This document shows positions 49,201-59,016 of a DNA stretch of 64,000 bases, piece after piece; position 1 is the stretch's first letter, and the number at the start of each line of letters is the position of its first letter. Position numbers and translations under genes: made by a program. The notes under the pieces are model-generated. The model ran no database searches. It was given only the letters and a program-made list of their open reading frames with translations, and was not told the DNA's origin. Source of the DNA: Ditylenchus dipsaci (lineage: Eukaryota > Nematoda > Chromadorea > Rhabditida > Anguinidae); the NCBI GenBank assembly GCA_004194705.1, contig SADC01001168.1:434001-498000 (forward strand), given 5' to 3'.

Positions 49201-52200
49201 GGATTCCCGAAATTTTGGAATTCCCATTCCCGTTTCCCGCAGGAGCAATTTTTTTTCAAATTCCCATTCCCGTTTCCCGCCCGGACCCCTAACTGCCAAG
49301 CCTAGTTGGGACTACAAACCTTATTTTTCACAAAACAATGGGAAAAATTGCACACAACAAAAGTAACTAAAAAGCACCACAAGAACACGAGGAGAGACGA
49401 ATTGCACAATAGAGTCAGCTATCTCTTGGCTTCTCATGCTCCCAAACCGCTTCATCCGATCAAAGGCAGCATATGGAAGAGGTGAGCCAATGACAAAGTT
49501 CTAAAATGACAATTACAAGCACAATGCACACACGTTCGTTACAACCAGTTCACTACAATTCTTGAATCAAAATTACTAAGTACAATAGTAAGAAAACATC
49601 TTTTTGAAATGCAATCGAAATTACCTGCTGGTTCTGGTATGTTGATTGAGATGGCTCTAGTCCATTCACAAATTTTTGGGTAGGCTTCCCAAATGCCGGT
49701 AGGAGGGGAGATTCATCTGTAAAATGAAAAATAAATTTATGCTAGAATTTTGATAGGACGACGCTTTTGACAAATATGAACTCTCCTAAGATCTTTTGGC
49801 ATCTCGAAATTTTTTGATAATGTTATTTTTACTAAAAATACAACCTTTGCATGCATGCTATTTAATTACAAGGGTCAACAGACGGGTACTTATGTAGTTC
49901 GGAAGGCCCCTAGGTAAAGTCTTGGGTTTCGGCCAAGTCAAGCGTAGGCCAGATTATCTGAACTGACTCGAAAATGTTTTTATTACTTTTTTGTAGTCAG
50001 GGAAACACATAAAAATCCGTCCTAACATACGCTGGCCTACCCATGCCTAAGCCTAAGTTTAAGACTTCACCTAGATCCACCCGAACATCAAGCGAGCCTC
50101 TTCTTTTTAGCAAAAATCCCCTCAAAAACTTTTTTGAGGGCACCTTAATTAAAAAAAATATTAAATTAAAAGAAAGCTAAAATATTGAATTTTAGGTTTC
50201 CGGAAAGATATCCGGCATAAGTTTGCAAAGACTGGCAGAAAATTGCGGTTTAACACAAAAATGGTCACAGACATACCAAATACTATATAGAGATAACAAG
50301 AAGTGTTTTTTCGCTACGGAATAACTTTTTTTATAGAAAAAGTGTGTCGTTTTGTTGAGAGTCGGTTTTTAGTATGTTAACTGAATCCAAAACACAGATT
50401 GTTATAAAAATTTGTGGTACATTCAAATTCATTTTCGCTCCATATTTAGTAGATGCCGTATATGCTCTAATTGAAGCCCGCTCTAGGCGCCCTCATCTCA
50501 GCCTAGAATCAATATTTTGCAAATCTGCCTTCCGTTTTTTCTTAACTCCCACCGTGTCTACCAATTGCATTTTTTCGATTTTGGTTGAGTACCCGAGAAT
50601 CTTGAAAAATTTTCTGATTTTCAAGGGTCAATAGAAACCCATGCGGTTCTATTAGGGCATACACGGTATGTTAAAGGAAAGGAAACAGCAGAGAAATAAA
50701 GTAAAATTCTTTACAATTTTTTCTTTGTAGAACAGGAGATGGCTCGTGCTTCCGGAACTTGTGGAAATTGACTTGTGGGGTTACAACACCTACAAATAAG
50801 CAAACCAATTCACTTCACACAAACTTAAAACGGAAATAAAGTTTTGAAAAGCGAAGATAGTAAAAAAGGGCACTTGTTCACTTAGAAGAACGCTTTTTAC
50901 AATATCCTTGAAATCATGTTTAAACACCCCCTAAGTGATTTTTATGGGACGAGAATTAAATGTGCCTTGTTCTGGATGAAAAGTGCCTTGTTTTGGCTGA
51001 AAAGTGCCTTGTTTTTTTCTTTTAGTCACAGCAGCAAGTATAGTAGCAATTTTTTCAAAGTGATAACACCATCACGTAGCCCTCTTCATCTAGTTTCTAA
51101 CGTCGTATTGTTCGTTGCAACATCTTTTTAAAATACAGCACAAAAAGGTGGAAGTTTGAATCAAATCATTTTTCCGAATTGCTTCATATTTCAAGGCGTC
51201 TCTGCTAGTTTGTGCAAAGATGTCGCAACAAACAATACGCCGTTAGAAACCAGAAAAGCAGGGCTACGCGATGATGTCATCACTTTAAAAAAATGGCGAG
51301 TAAACATGCTGCTGTGACTAAAAGAAAAAAACAAGGCACTTTTCAGCCAAAAGCAAGGCACTTTTCATCCAGAACAAGGCAGATATAAGATTTTTCCATT
51401 TTTATGCGCTAAGAACAAAAAAAGCTACTTTCTGAGACTTTCCTACTTTAAAACATCAATTTTTTGCAAAAAAAATTTTGACTAAAATTTGACCAAACCT
51501 TTGATTTACCTTGGTCCCCAAGGCAAAAGGTCAAACGTTGGTCAATTTTTTCCTTCAACAAGTAGATTACTTAAACAATGTCGTGTCAGAAAATAGCTTT
51601 TTATTGTTCATATTGTAAGGAGGTTGGTTGGGCGCCCTCCCAGGAATAAGTAATGAAATAACAAGTGAAGGATTAATGGCCCCGATAGCTCAGCGGTAGA
51701 GTGGCGGACGCCGGTGAAAGTTGTCGTAGGTTCGATTCCTACTCGGGGCATCACATTATTCCTTGACTTTTATTTTTTCTTTTTATTCCTTGACTTTCAT
51801 CGTATAAAAACACCACCTAGGAAATATTTAAAAACGATTTCAAAAATATTATAAAATGCGCACCCTAAGTGAACAAGTACTTAAAAAAGTAGTTTCTACT
51901 TTTAAAAAATTGAAATTGTAAAATGTTAAAAGCATGCTAACCAAGGGTCCTTAAATCTGACTGAGAGCCGAGTGAGGTTGTAGACCGGATGGAGGCAGAT
52001 CTGCGTAAGTTGCTAGAGATGGTGCTTGACTCATTGCTTGACTCGCCTGCTGCATCACAATCAATCCCGTTCATATAGGAGCGGCTCATCTGGTGGTGGT
52101 TCACTACACAACAAAACATGTATAAGTAAATGAAAACAAGCACACTGCACGCACACCAAAGGCACTAATCACGGATAGTTTTATAACTTTTCTTTTTGAA

Positions 52201-55200
52201 GGCCTAACTTTTTATCCGACTCTACCGTAATTTAATTTTTAATTTTGGATAAAATTTTGAATTTTTGTTGAGGTTCCAAAAAAAAATTCATTTCACAAAA
52301 CAGTCTTGAAACGGATGTTGGGATATCCTAAATATGTTTAATTAAAAAAAAAATTTAAAATCCAATTTTTTGTTTCAAAATAAAAATTGGTACTCTATAA
52401 AATGCAGCGATACTTTTTTTTGTCACAAATTCACTTTTTTCTGTCACAGATTTCCTCATTTCTGTCACAGATTTGAGTTTTGCTTTTCTATCAGCTCTTT
52501 CTATTAGTTTTTTTTACCTTTTTATGAAAGTTTTAACAACATTAGGTAGCTCTGCGATTCTATTTTCTTGCGAGGTACTATTCGCTGCAGGATCTCTGAA
52601 AAATGTATTATAAAAAGGTAAAAATATGAGTCAAATTATTTTTCTGACTTTATTCATACTTTCACCTAGTTGTGTTATATTTTTCAAGGAAGGTGAAAAA
52701 ATGATACCTCGCCAGAAACTATAATCGTAGTGCTATCTGATAGTGTGATAACTTTCTAAAAAGATAAAAAAAAATCGGAAGAAACAGGCAAAACTAAAAT
52801 CTGTGACAGAAATGAGGAAATCTGTGACAGAAAAAAGTGAATTTGTGACAAAAAAAAGTTTTGCCCTATAAAATGACCCTTTTTCTTTGAAAATATATTT
52901 TTTTTTCGAACTTTTCAGATCGTTCTAAATTTGGACTTTTTATGCTATATATGGCGGTTAGAGTCGAGAAATAGATGGAGATTGCATTGAACTCTTTCAC
53001 ACAAATTTGAAACGCATAATCCATTGCTTAGTATTTTACCTTGAGATCTTGTACTTGTTATGTTAGAACCAGAATCAGTCAGAGCTTTTTTCATCAAGCT
53101 GCGGGCCTCTTCTCGCAGCTGTCTTTTCCTTTCTTCTTCTTTTGCCTAAAATTTAATTTTAAGCCTTAGAAAGCAATACTTTAAACTAAGATCCTTACAT
53201 CAACACTACTGGAGTCAACTACGCTGTGAGAGGCACTTGCGGTTTCTCTAATTTTCTCAGCCTCCCTTCCAGATCTTTGCCCAAAAGAGGGAAGATACAA
53301 ATCTCTGGAAAGCAAGATCTATTTACAAATATTTCATTAAAAACTTTACTTTTGAGGGTTGAAATCGTCGTCTTCCTGGTATACTGGCCTTGCTGAATTA
53401 CTTTTAAACTCTTCTTTACTCCTATTAGCCATCTCCATTTTTGTATCTTTCTGGTCATCATGCGCATTCTGAACAATATATTTTTCCGTCAAACTAGCCG
53501 GAAATTCCAAAATACCAACCTTTTGCCTATATTGTCTCAGACGGGATAGCTCATTCATTACCTAAACATATGGTGTTAGTGACACAGCGCCATTCTTATT
53601 ATATGTGCTTACACTCTCTTCTGGTTCAGACAGGGCGAAAATGGCAGAAATGCGGTGATCCGAAATATCTCGAGGTATATTGTCAGTGTGGTCAGCACTT
53701 TGACCAGCATTTCCCTGCAAAGCTATCCTAAGTCGTTCCACATATAGTTGTATGGCCTGACGATTGGGCAGTATTATGGTCTCACTCTCGTCCAGGCTTC
53801 TAAAAAGATATTTTCATGTACTTGCTACAATAAAAATCTCTGGTCATAATACCTGTCTACTCCAAGCAAAACTGCTGCATCAAACGCCCTCCTACAGTTT
53901 TCCTTGTGCCCTTGACTGCTCTGTGAAAAATCCAGTCTGGAGTAATTGCCCAACAGAGAGGGAGTGTAGCGATGGATTAGGGCACAAAATGCAAGGCCTG
54001 ACTTGAAACTTTTGCTGAAATTCAGGTTTGGGAGAAATGCTTATATTTTTTGTTCGTGTGGACACACCTGAAATCAGTGATTTTCACTCCTTCATAATCT
54101 TTGGTGATTCTTTGGCACCATTCCAGCAGCCCTTCGTCGGCTATGTAGATAGGTGCAGTGGAAGCAGAAACAGGAGGGCTTTGAACTTTTTGGGATGCAG
54201 AGAGTTGTCTGTTGAGGAAGTGATGGGCTCCAAAGTCGTCCTCTACTTGACTAGATACACTTCTGAAAATTGGCTTTTTATGTTTTTTTTGCTATGGCTC
54301 CTGATTTTACAAAAAAATTTGGTCAGTTTAGCCATCACTACAGCAAGCTACTATTCTATGTCCACAGATGTCCACAATTCCATTAAAAAAACTTACGGTG
54401 AAATGCAAATATTCTCATTTGTTGATTTCCGCACGACAGAGATTTGTCGAACTAAAATAATTATTGTTCATTTATATAGTGAAAAATCGTTATTGCTTGC
54501 CTTCTTTAATGCTTGACGTTGGTTGAGCAACAGAGTCGGATTGAATAGTGTGCCTTATTTTGATTACACTTTTTTCACTTGGCACGCCCACAGAGGGCGT
54601 CGACAATGGTGAGTCAACTTCGACTGGTACTGGTTTATCTATCGCGGGTGATTTTACTAAAACAAAATTTGCTGAAAATGTATTTTTCGACCTTTACCTA
54701 CTTTTTTGTTGGTGTATGGAGGTGGGCAGGACCGATGGACTTGCTAGACCACTGCTACAGTTATCTTTGCTACTCCTAAAACAAATTATTTGTATACTGA
54801 CAAGTATAACCAAGGTGTGCATACTCTTCTGGTTGATCCAACACCAGCATGGAGGTGAGCTGCAACTGAACACTGCAGAATTTGACCTCGTCTCTTAAAG
54901 GTCGCAACTTGAACTTGGTGTCCATTTTGGCACACCCCTCAGAGCTACCACCCACAAACAGACGGAGATTGAGTGAGATGGCTGCTAGAGGGCAATGCCT
55001 TCCCTTGTCCTTTACTTCTTCCACCACCAGTGTCCACTCCTAATTTATTTATTTTTTAATTTTTGTATATTGACTGGAGTTATGAAAATGAACAATTTTA
55101 TTCTCGTTTTTTTCAACTGTGAAAATAGCACACCTTATCATCAAACTTGTCTTCGGCATCTTTGTACAGAGTAGTGACTATGTCTAAGGAGTCGGCAGCA

Positions 55201-55474
55201 GCCTCTGGCCAAACCACCAGACTCCTGGTTGATTCTGTGAAGCTGGAGTCTGTCTTACGCTGTTTGCAGAAGTAGCGGCGGTGACTACAAAATACAGTAA
55301 AAAAACTTTACTCGAAATACCAGCTTACCCATGCATCCAGCCAATAACCACCTTTTCTGGCTTGAAGCCATCTGAACAGTCAATCACAAGCTCCTTAAAG
55401 CCAAGAGAAAATTTATATTTGGCTGACTTTCTGTTTTTCTTTTTCCTACGAATACTTCTCCACATTTGGTTCAT
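46279..55474 (-). CDS. ehbp-1: EHBP1 homologue: NT-C2, CH and bMERB domains (20 exons)
   Basis: Exons: 55329-55474, 55134-55284, 54811-55039, 54702-54775, 54570-54656, 54501-54553, 54397-54451, 54068-54262, 53853-54014, 53613-53799, 53350-53561, 53199-53304, 53040-53145, 51942-52103, 50715-50789, 49625-49716, about 49389-49500, 46661-46819, 46438-46611, 46279-46397. Start MNQMWRSIRRKKK at 55474. Exons 1-3 form the NT-C2 domain (ELVIDCSDGFKPEKVVIGW, SLVVWPEAAADSLDIVTTLY, EWTLVVEEV). Exons 8-10 form the CH domain (LLEWCQRITKDYEGVKITDF, SGLAFCALIHRYTPSLLGNY). A coiled EEERKRQLREEARSLMKKA follows. Exons 18-20 form the bMERB domain (HLKLLTEKDALVRRQDYLN, MNKLKELVDRKNDLSHAL), ending at TGA 46279-46281. 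EHBP1 links EHD proteins, Rab8/10-type GTPases and actin in endocytic recycling. Small frame gaps occur near 54775 and 54570. The donor of exon 17 is uncertain. Intron 46820-49388 carries a nested transposon stack. Confidence 0.93.
47403..49304. mobile_element. hAT-like element (1.9 kb), duplication GTTGGGAC, with nested insertion
   Basis: The ends TAGGCTTGGCAG and CTGCCAAGCCTA are perfect 12-bp inverted repeats. Exact 8-bp duplications GTTGGGAC lie at 47395-47402 and 49305-49312. Subterminal repeats of GGGAATCCCG / CCCGTTTCCCG run inward on both sides. There is no transposase frame. The element at 47657-48733 is inserted in it, so its own length was about 820 bp. Confidence 0.85.
47657..48733. 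mobile_element. Nested hAT-like element, duplication TCTTCAAC
   Basis: The left end carries GGTAAATTCGTCCC motifs and the right end GGGGACGAATTTACC. Exact 8-bp duplications TCTTCAAC lie at 47649-47656 and 48734-48741. Inside are a tRNA 3'-half-like stretch (about 47735-47757, GGTTCGAATCC) and two palindromic units (about 47935-48115 and 48390-48565) sharing GCTGAAGATGGTTTGATA. Confidence 0.8.
50869..51881. mobile_element. hAT-like element (1.0 kb) in EHBP1 intron, duplication TAAAAAAG
   Basis: The ends GGCACTTGTTCACTTAG and CTAAGTGAACAAGTACT are inverse. Exact 8-bp duplications TAAAAAAG lie at 50861-50868 and 51882-51889. It contains a second palindrome (about 50960-51387) built of AAAAGTGCCTTGTT motifs, and a tRNA-like sequence at 51679-51750. 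It lies in the intron 50790-51941. Confidence 0.78.
51679..51750 (+). tRNA. tRNA-like sequence, anticodon arm decayed
   Basis: A 72-nt sequence with a perfect acceptor stem (GCCCCGA / TCGGGGC) and A discriminator, a D-arm GCTCAGCGGTAGAGT, and a perfect T-arm GTAGG-TTCGATT-CCTAC. The 17 nt of the anticodon arm do not pair and the expected U33 is absent, so no anticodon can be assigned. Most likely a tRNA pseudogene carried inside the hAT-like element around it; promoter boxes A and B look intact. Confidence 0.6.
52403..52865. repeat. Inverted-repeat element flanked by CTATAAAATG
   Basis: The arms carry TTCTGTCACAGATTTCCTCA and its inverse, plus TTTTTTTTGTCACAAATTCAC and its inverse. The 10-bp sequence CTATAAAATG occurs at 52395-52404 and 52866-52875, consistent with a target duplication of 8 bp or more. 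It lies in an EHBP1 intron. Confidence 0.65.
54452..54500 (-). other. Probable GC-AG intron
   Basis: The donor is AG|GCAAGC and the acceptor TTATTTTAG. Removing these 49 bases joins SSIKE to VRQISVVRK in phase, and the following junction (exon 54397-54451 to 54068-54262) also keeps phase. No GT donor nearby does. Confidence 0.65.
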
Positions 55475-57497
55475 TGTGGACTAAAATTTAGAACTTTTCA
55501 AATAGGAAGAATGTCCTCAAGGTTCAAAAAGCAATGCTAAATCACCACATGTTATTTTCTATCAAAACAAAAGTCGAGCAGATTGATGTAAAATTAAAAC
55601 ACTTTTAATAGCACTGCTCTACATTTTTCGTTGGCGTCTTTTGTGTGAGAACCGATTCGAACATCAATATTTTTTGGCTGAATCTTGGACGATTTGTTGT
55701 CCCCCAAGGATTAACGGGTGGACAAGATGGAATTTGTGGAATGCTTTGGAAACAGATGATAAAAGTGGAGGTCATTTCAATCACCAAATTAATTAATGAT
55801 TAAGTCACAATAAACTCATTTTAAAACATTTTTACCTTATCTAATTAAAGAGCGAAATCTTTTTCTGAGAGAAACAAGTTTTTTCTCCATTCGTTCTAAT
55901 ATTGCTTGTTGGAGAAAAGGAAAAGGATGAAGAAAATCATGCAGTTCACAACCAAAATCTCATCTTCCAGGAGTTTAAATTATTTCTTTGCTAAAATTTT
56001 GAGTGAAATTTATTTTTATTTACTAAAAATTTAATAATTTTTATAGGGCATGTTTTTTACTATATTGTACATGCTCTTTTTAATGGAATACAGCGGCTCT
56101 TTTTTCGTTCAGCTTGGCTATTGGTTAATAGAAGAGTTTGCGTTAGAGCATTTTGAACAGAATCTTGATCGTAACTTAATGGAGCAGCACCTTGGTGTCA
56201 GGGATTGAAAGTAGAAAATATTTTATTGGTGTAACTGGCCAATATAGCACTCCAACATCTTATTGTCTATAAAAGACCATGCGAAACCGTGTGCTGCTAC
56301 TTTGTTGAGTATGTGTGTGACATCCTGCAAACATTGTAGCATATTTGTTTGAATCAGTGGTTGTGATAGTAATAATTATTATTTTTATTGAGTATCATAA
56401 TTTCCCCTTCTCAATTGAGAATTCTTAATATTACCGTAATCTCTCTCATAATTGCCGGGGTAGCTTATTTTTGAACCCTCCGAAAATTGGGGAAATTTCG
56501 GGTAGATCTTAAATTTTTTGGGTGCTTAACTAAAATCGAAAAAACGGAATCGGTAGAGCTCGTCATAGTAAAGAAAACAGCTTTGCAAATTATCCACTCT
56601 GCCGCGAGATAAAGACCCTCAGAGCAGAGAGGGGGCGCTTATTAGAGAAAATGCGGTGAATACAAAGTGTTTGTTTTAGCAGCACATCGACAGGTTTAAT
56701 GAAATACCGTATTTTTATCTGTTTACTTTTTGCCGAGTCCACTTTTCCGATTTTAATTGAGCGCCCTATTAGTTGGTTTTCGTTTTCAAGAAACAATTGA
56801 AAAAACTAAATTTTGAAATAACAATTTAATATGATAAAGCATCATATTTTTACTCTCGCGACTCTTTTTGGGAAGCACGTCATTTTTCCAGTGCTTATTG
56901 CCATTTTTGGCGCAAAAAAAATTGGGACCCGAAAAATTACAAATCATTACAAATCTATTAAGAATGAGCTAATCAGAGTTCTTGAAATATTTTTTCAGAG
57001 CTTTGCTTCATGGTTATCATAAAGTTTTTTTAGCCTGAAAAACACAGCTCAAAAATTTTTCGATGTAAATTTTGCGCTTAGCGTGAGTATTGACTCAGAA
57101 ATGACTCAAACTCAAAATATATGTTGGTATACCGTATATTCTCTATTAATACCCCACTCTCTAACAAACCCCCACTCTCTAATAATCCCCCACCCCACGG
57201 ACCTCATATCTCAGTCTAGAGCAAACATTTCACAAATCTGTTTTTTGCGGTTTCTTAATTAGCACGAGCTCTCCTGATTCCACTTTTCAGATCTTGGTCT
57301 AATGCCCGAAAATCTTAAAATTGACTTCAAATTTTTCCGATTTTTCAGGGGCTGAAAAATAATCCCCATGGGGGATTAATAGAGAATATACGGTAACTTA
57401 CTTTGCCAGCATGTCTAAGCATTACATCACCGCCGGGATGACTGGGGTAATAATTAGTCATGTTGTAAATCTAAATTTACTAGCTTTAAATTTTGTA

Positions 57498-57924
57498 ATG
57501 GCTCATTCTCACAAACGTTGTCGTTGTCGTCGTCGTTGGCGTTGTCGCTGGAATATTTTTTTTATAAATCCGTTTTTTCGCCAACGATGACCACAACGAC
57601 GATGACAACCTATTATAAAAAAACGAACGACAACGCCAACGACAACAACGACGACGCCAAGGACAACGGCATTTTTCATTCCAAATTGGACGAATATCGC
57701 ATTTTCAGTCGAGATTTCGAGGAAATACGTGTGGAGAATTAATCCTCAAGTTAATCCTCAAAAATCTGACTTAAAATGCAAAATTTGTCTAATTTGGAAT
57801 GAAAAATGCCGTTGTCCTTGGCGTCATCATTGTCGTTGGCGTTGTCGTTGGCGTAAATCGCCTTTATAAAATATTTTTCCCAACGGCAAGGGCAACGACG
57901 ACGACAACGTTTGTGAATGAGCCA
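57498..57924. repeat. MITE with GACAACGAC repeats and GGCTCATTCTCACAAACG ends
   Basis: The ends ATGGCTCATTCTCACAAACG and CGTTTGTGAATGAGCCAT are inverse. Interior arms are runs of GTCGTTGGC / GCCAACGAC in opposite orientation with a shared CCAAATT core. No 8-bp duplication is evident. Confidence 0.65.
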
Positions 57925-58040
57925 TAAAGAATTTTGTTTTACCGTAAAACCTGTAAGTATCCAGCCGACATTTTTATTTTGCAAGCTTCTTAGAGGGGTC
58001 GGAATATTTTAGAGTTGCCTACAAAGAAATTTACACCATA

Positions 58041-58155
58041 CAGTCAACTCTCAATATAACGCCACCTTCACTTGACTGAATTTCAGTCAAAGCTGACCAA
58101 ATCGGTCCATTTCTGGTGACGTTATATCGAGTGGCGTTACATCGAAAGTCGACTG
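58041..58155. mobile_element. Short pogo/Tigger-like MITE, TA-flanked
   Basis: The ends CAGTCAACTCTCAATATAAC and GTTACATCGAAAGTCGACTG are inverse with TA on both sides. It is 115 bp with almost no interior, a minimal member of the family seen at 16801, 23095 and 41379. Confidence 0.72.
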
Positions 58156-59016
58156 TACTAAAAAAAATTGAAAAACCAATTTTCCTGAGATGTTGGTAAG
58201 GTGGATGTTTACTTGGACGGATGAAGAGAGATTTCTTAGAGTTTTTACGGTAGCTTTATAGTTGAAGAAACCTTTCCACGATAGCAAATCCACAAATCCG
58301 ATGACGTGTTATGTTTCTTAAGCTCATCTTTTGTAAATACTTGAGAATTGCTAGAAGACATAGTTTTGTTTCGTTAATCATTTAAAGAGTTTTATGAAAT
58401 GTTATGAACATCTTGAGTTGTCATAGAGATGTGTCCAATGATTATTTAATGTCCATTAGCAGGACTTAGTTCATGAATACTATTTTAGGTCAAAGAGGGA
58501 AGTGTTAAAACGACTATTTAGCTGTTTAAATTATTTATCTGCTCTAAGACAAGTATAATATAGTTTCGCAGATTGATTTTACACGCGCTTTTTAAATTTT
58601 ACCATACCTTTTTGTTTTATAAGCAGGAAAATAAACTATTTATTGAAATGATTAAATACATATTTATACAAAATCTGATTTGATTAAAGAAAAGTGTTTT
58701 AACTAGAGTCTAACATTCGAATCTGGATATAAAGGCACGCGTCGGGACTAGTAATAGATACTCTAAGATCGCAAGTGCTTTCGAAAAATGGTTAATTTTT
58801 GTATATAAGAGCCTTGGAGACCAGCTCGAGGTGCTCTTATATTAGATCCTATATCGTGTGATTTTATATTCAGGCTCGACTATACTATAAGAAATGATGT
58901 AGAAGCTAAGTTGTAGTGAGATTTCACAAATAATTTATAAATTTGAAATAAAAACCCATGTGGCACACAATAAGTAAGTAAGTAAACTAGAAGCAAAAAG
59001 TCAGATCAACAACGTT

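Larger units (their letters stand above)
55475..59016. other. Intergenic with MITEs; one unexplained 60-codon frame
   Basis: The minus-strand frame at 55605-55787 reads PQIPSCPPVNPWGTTNRPRF and ends in NVEQCY. It has an ATG but no recognised domain, and could be an upstream exon or chance. The rest holds CCGTATTTCC-family elements (56434-56655, 57132-57393), a GACAACG-rich MITE (57498-57924) and a pogo-like MITE (58041-58155). Confidence 0.5.

Noticed and set aside
52518..52595. Possible exon of EHBP1
   Set aside because: It lies in the arm of an inverted repeat, needs an extra base to fit phase, and the flanking exons join in phase without it.
54028..54898. Plus-strand frames of 116-162 codons
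   Set aside because: They are antisense to EHBP1 exons encoding the CH and NT-C2 domains.
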